This document shows positions 62,776 through 64,000 of a stretch of 64,000 nt of DNA, piece after piece. This DNA comes from an uncultured bacterium (GTDB taxonomy: Bacteria > CSSED10-310 > CALFER01), in the NCBI GenBank assembly GCA_937951895.1, contig CALFER010000020.1, positions 62,001-126,000 on the forward strand. The letters run 5' to 3'. A program made the translations under genes and the position numbers. The stretch's first letter is position 1; every line of letters starts with the position of its first letter. Under the pieces are notes generated by a model that was given only the letters and a program-made list of their open reading frames with translations, searched no databases and was not told the DNA's origin.

Positions 62776-64000
62776 TCAGGCGTTACCGGCGGCATCCGCC
62801 ATATCGCGCAGGCGAGCCAGCCGGCTGTCGCGTTCCCGCACGAATCGTTCGATGCCCTTGAGCAGCCAATCCGGGCTGAGATGCGCTTCCTCGATGACTT
62901 CATCCAGCGTTCCGCCCGTGCGCCACCGGTTGTCCCAGTCGCTAGTCATGGCATATTCCTCGGCGAGTGGATTGAAGAACCAGTCCGATCCGACGCGGCG
63001 GCAGCGATTCGAAATCATCGTGCTGTCGAATTTGTCGGCCTTCGTAACGACGCTGTCGCGGTAACTCTGCGGCTGCCATTTGAACAATTCAGGGCTGATC
63101 GCCGCGACGATTTTGACATTGAGCTTATTGCGATCGAGTTCCGGGAAGAGACGGATGACATTGTCCGTCGTCGATGTGCCTTGAACGAAGATGCAGCCTT
63201 TCTTCGGCTGATCCGTCCGGTAATCGCGCAGGATGTATGCGCCTTTGGCCGCTTCGAAATGGGAGGGGATCCCGAGCGCGGCCCGGTCGGGGATGGTGAC
63301 CGGAGGCCGGGTCAGATGCAGCGCGATAATGGGAGCGGGGCAGGCGAGTCCTGCTGCCAGAACGACGGGAACTTCATTGTATTCCCAGGGATGCAGATCG
63401 ACGATATGACCTTCCGGGAAGAGTTGAGTCACGCCCGGAGCGAAAATACCGAAGTGGGTTCGGCTGTCATCGGCGGTTTCCGGACCGGAATGGCCGGCGA
63501 CCCAGAGTACTTTACCGACTTTGAGGTCGGAATCCTGCGCGAGTTGGCTGAACAGCCGCATCAGGCCGTATTTCAGATACACGAACGAGCCGTAGGTGCT
63601 GCAGGCCGTCATGAACCCATTCCATTCGTCGAAGGGTTTGGGTGAGAAATTGACGGCGGCTGCGCCGCATGAGATCCCCGCGTTGGCGAATTCGGTAATC
63701 TCCTGCGGGAGCATGACGCCATCTTGGTTCGTGAAGCGGTTGAAGACACCCCAGCCCTTTTCACCGTCGAAATCGTGCGCGAAACCCGCGATATTGGTCG
63801 ATTCCGCCAGATCGGCACTCGAAATCAGGAACAACGGGCGGCCGTACTTCTTCTTTGCCCATGTGTTGACAAAGGCGCCCCATTTGCCCAACCCGGCACG
63901 GTTCGGTTGCTTGTCGCCCGGTTTGGCCCACAGCGCGGCCGGATAGGATCGAAAATCCGTCAACTCGGGGTCTTTATACGGATTTTTCGCAAGATCCAGT
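62776..64000 (-). CDS. tkt: Transketolase, C-terminal part (runs off right edge)
   Basis: The minus strand is open from the window edge to a stop at 62776, giving about 408 residues. The sequence holds the pyrimidine-binding and C-terminal domains of a transketolase: LFLISSADLAESTNIAGF, NRFTNQDGVMLPQEITEFAN, ISCGAAAVNFSPKP, VLWVAGHSGPETADDSRTHFG and VVLAAGLACPAPIIAL. The N-terminal thiamine diphosphate domain lies outside. The enzyme moves two-carbon units in the pentose phosphate path. Wording such as FDGEKGWGVFNRF differs from classical Tkt, so a transketolase-related subfamily is possible. Confidence 0.85.
   Translation of the reverse strand, partial: LDLAKNPYKDPELTDFRSYPAALWAKPGDKQPNRAGLGKWGAFVNTWAKKKYGRPLFLISSADLAESTNIAGFAHDFDGEKGWGVFNRFTNQDGVMLPQEITEFANAGISCGAAAVNFSPKPFDEWNGFMTACSTYGSFVYLKYGLMRLFSQLAQDSDLKVGKVLWVAGHSGPETADDSRTHFGIFAPGVTQLFPEGHIVDLHPWEYNEVPVVLAAGLACPAPIIALHLTRPPVTIPDRAALGIPSHFEAAKGAYILRDYRTDQPKKGCIFVQGTSTTDNVIRLFPELDRNKLNVKIVAAISPELFKWQPQSYRDSVVTKADKFDSTMISNRCRRVGSDWFFNPLAEEYAMTSDWDNRWRTGGTLDEVIEEAHLSPDWLLKGIERFVRERDSRLARLRDMADAAGNA

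Overview
The window is about 64 kb of GC-rich, gene-dense chromosome from a diderm (Gram-negative-type) bacterium. The envelope genes show this: a TolC-type outer-membrane channel with a MacA/MacB-type exporter, lipoproteins, a D-Ala-D-Ala ligase and many signal-peptide proteins. I see no rRNA, tRNA, CRISPR array, transposase, integrase or phage gene. Large secreted multidomain proteases (S8, an HExxH metalloprotease, a C25 gingipain-like protein), Thr/Pro linkers, LVIVD propellers, DUF5666-type repeats, many sensor kinases and STAND/TPR proteins point to an uncultured, FCB-like or neighbouring candidate-phylum lineage. That placement is inference; no marker gene here fixes the taxonomy.

Layout. 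1-2522 (minus): a secreted protein and two TldD/PmbA-family proteins, joined by ATGA overlaps; the last one runs off the left edge. 2754-12219 (plus): a compact six-gene run of FHA-GAF-pseudo-NtrC regulator, degenerate alkaline-phosphatase-fold protein, TldD, TldE, Ddl and a three-PAS hybrid histidine kinase. 12236-16828 (minus): glycosyltransferase family 9, LVIVD-propeller lipoprotein and glycogen synthase. 17057-20191 (plus): secreted subtilase with a strong terminator. 20339-23181 (minus): SGNH-type protein and M3 oligopeptidase. 23182-23591: non-coding, with a hexanucleotide tandem array and a REP-like palindrome. 23592-26824 (plus): secreted metalloprotease, then a methyltransferase fused to DUF4214. 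26802-32823 (minus): TPR protein, ZU5/DUF5666-like secreted protein, sigma-54 activator and a five-repeat DUF5666 protein. 33181-35980 (plus): esterase and a frameshifted membrane protein. 36063-40172 (minus): TldD, TldE and an ATP-grasp ligase in one operon. 40301-44733 (minus): a beta-helix protein with a nested propeller, a small exported protein and a sulfatase-fold lipoprotein. 44846-53333 (plus): GGDEF-STAND-TPR giant, then TolC/MacA/MacB. 53339-60835 (minus): FumC, a GNAT resembling AAC(6'), PhoB/PhoR and the C25 protease. 61027-62694 (plus): a glycosyltransferase pseudogene with two in-frame stops. 62776-64000 (minus): the C-terminal part of a transketolase.

Two themes connect genes. 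(1) Three separate TldD/TldE-type pairs lie within 40 kb. Two of them adjoin an ATP-grasp amide ligase (a circularly permuted type in one operon, Ddl in the other), and one is co-transcribed with a small secreted protein. This looks like a peptide modification or processing theme and is the best candidate here for an undescribed system. (2) A sigma-54 activator is flanked by two exported-protein genes that each carry a -24/-12 promoter with exact spacing, and the S8 protease has a third such site, which suggests a sigma-54 regulon for exported surface proteins. Three of the secreted proteins also end in the same roughly 115-residue C-terminal domain, a possible sorting or anchoring module.
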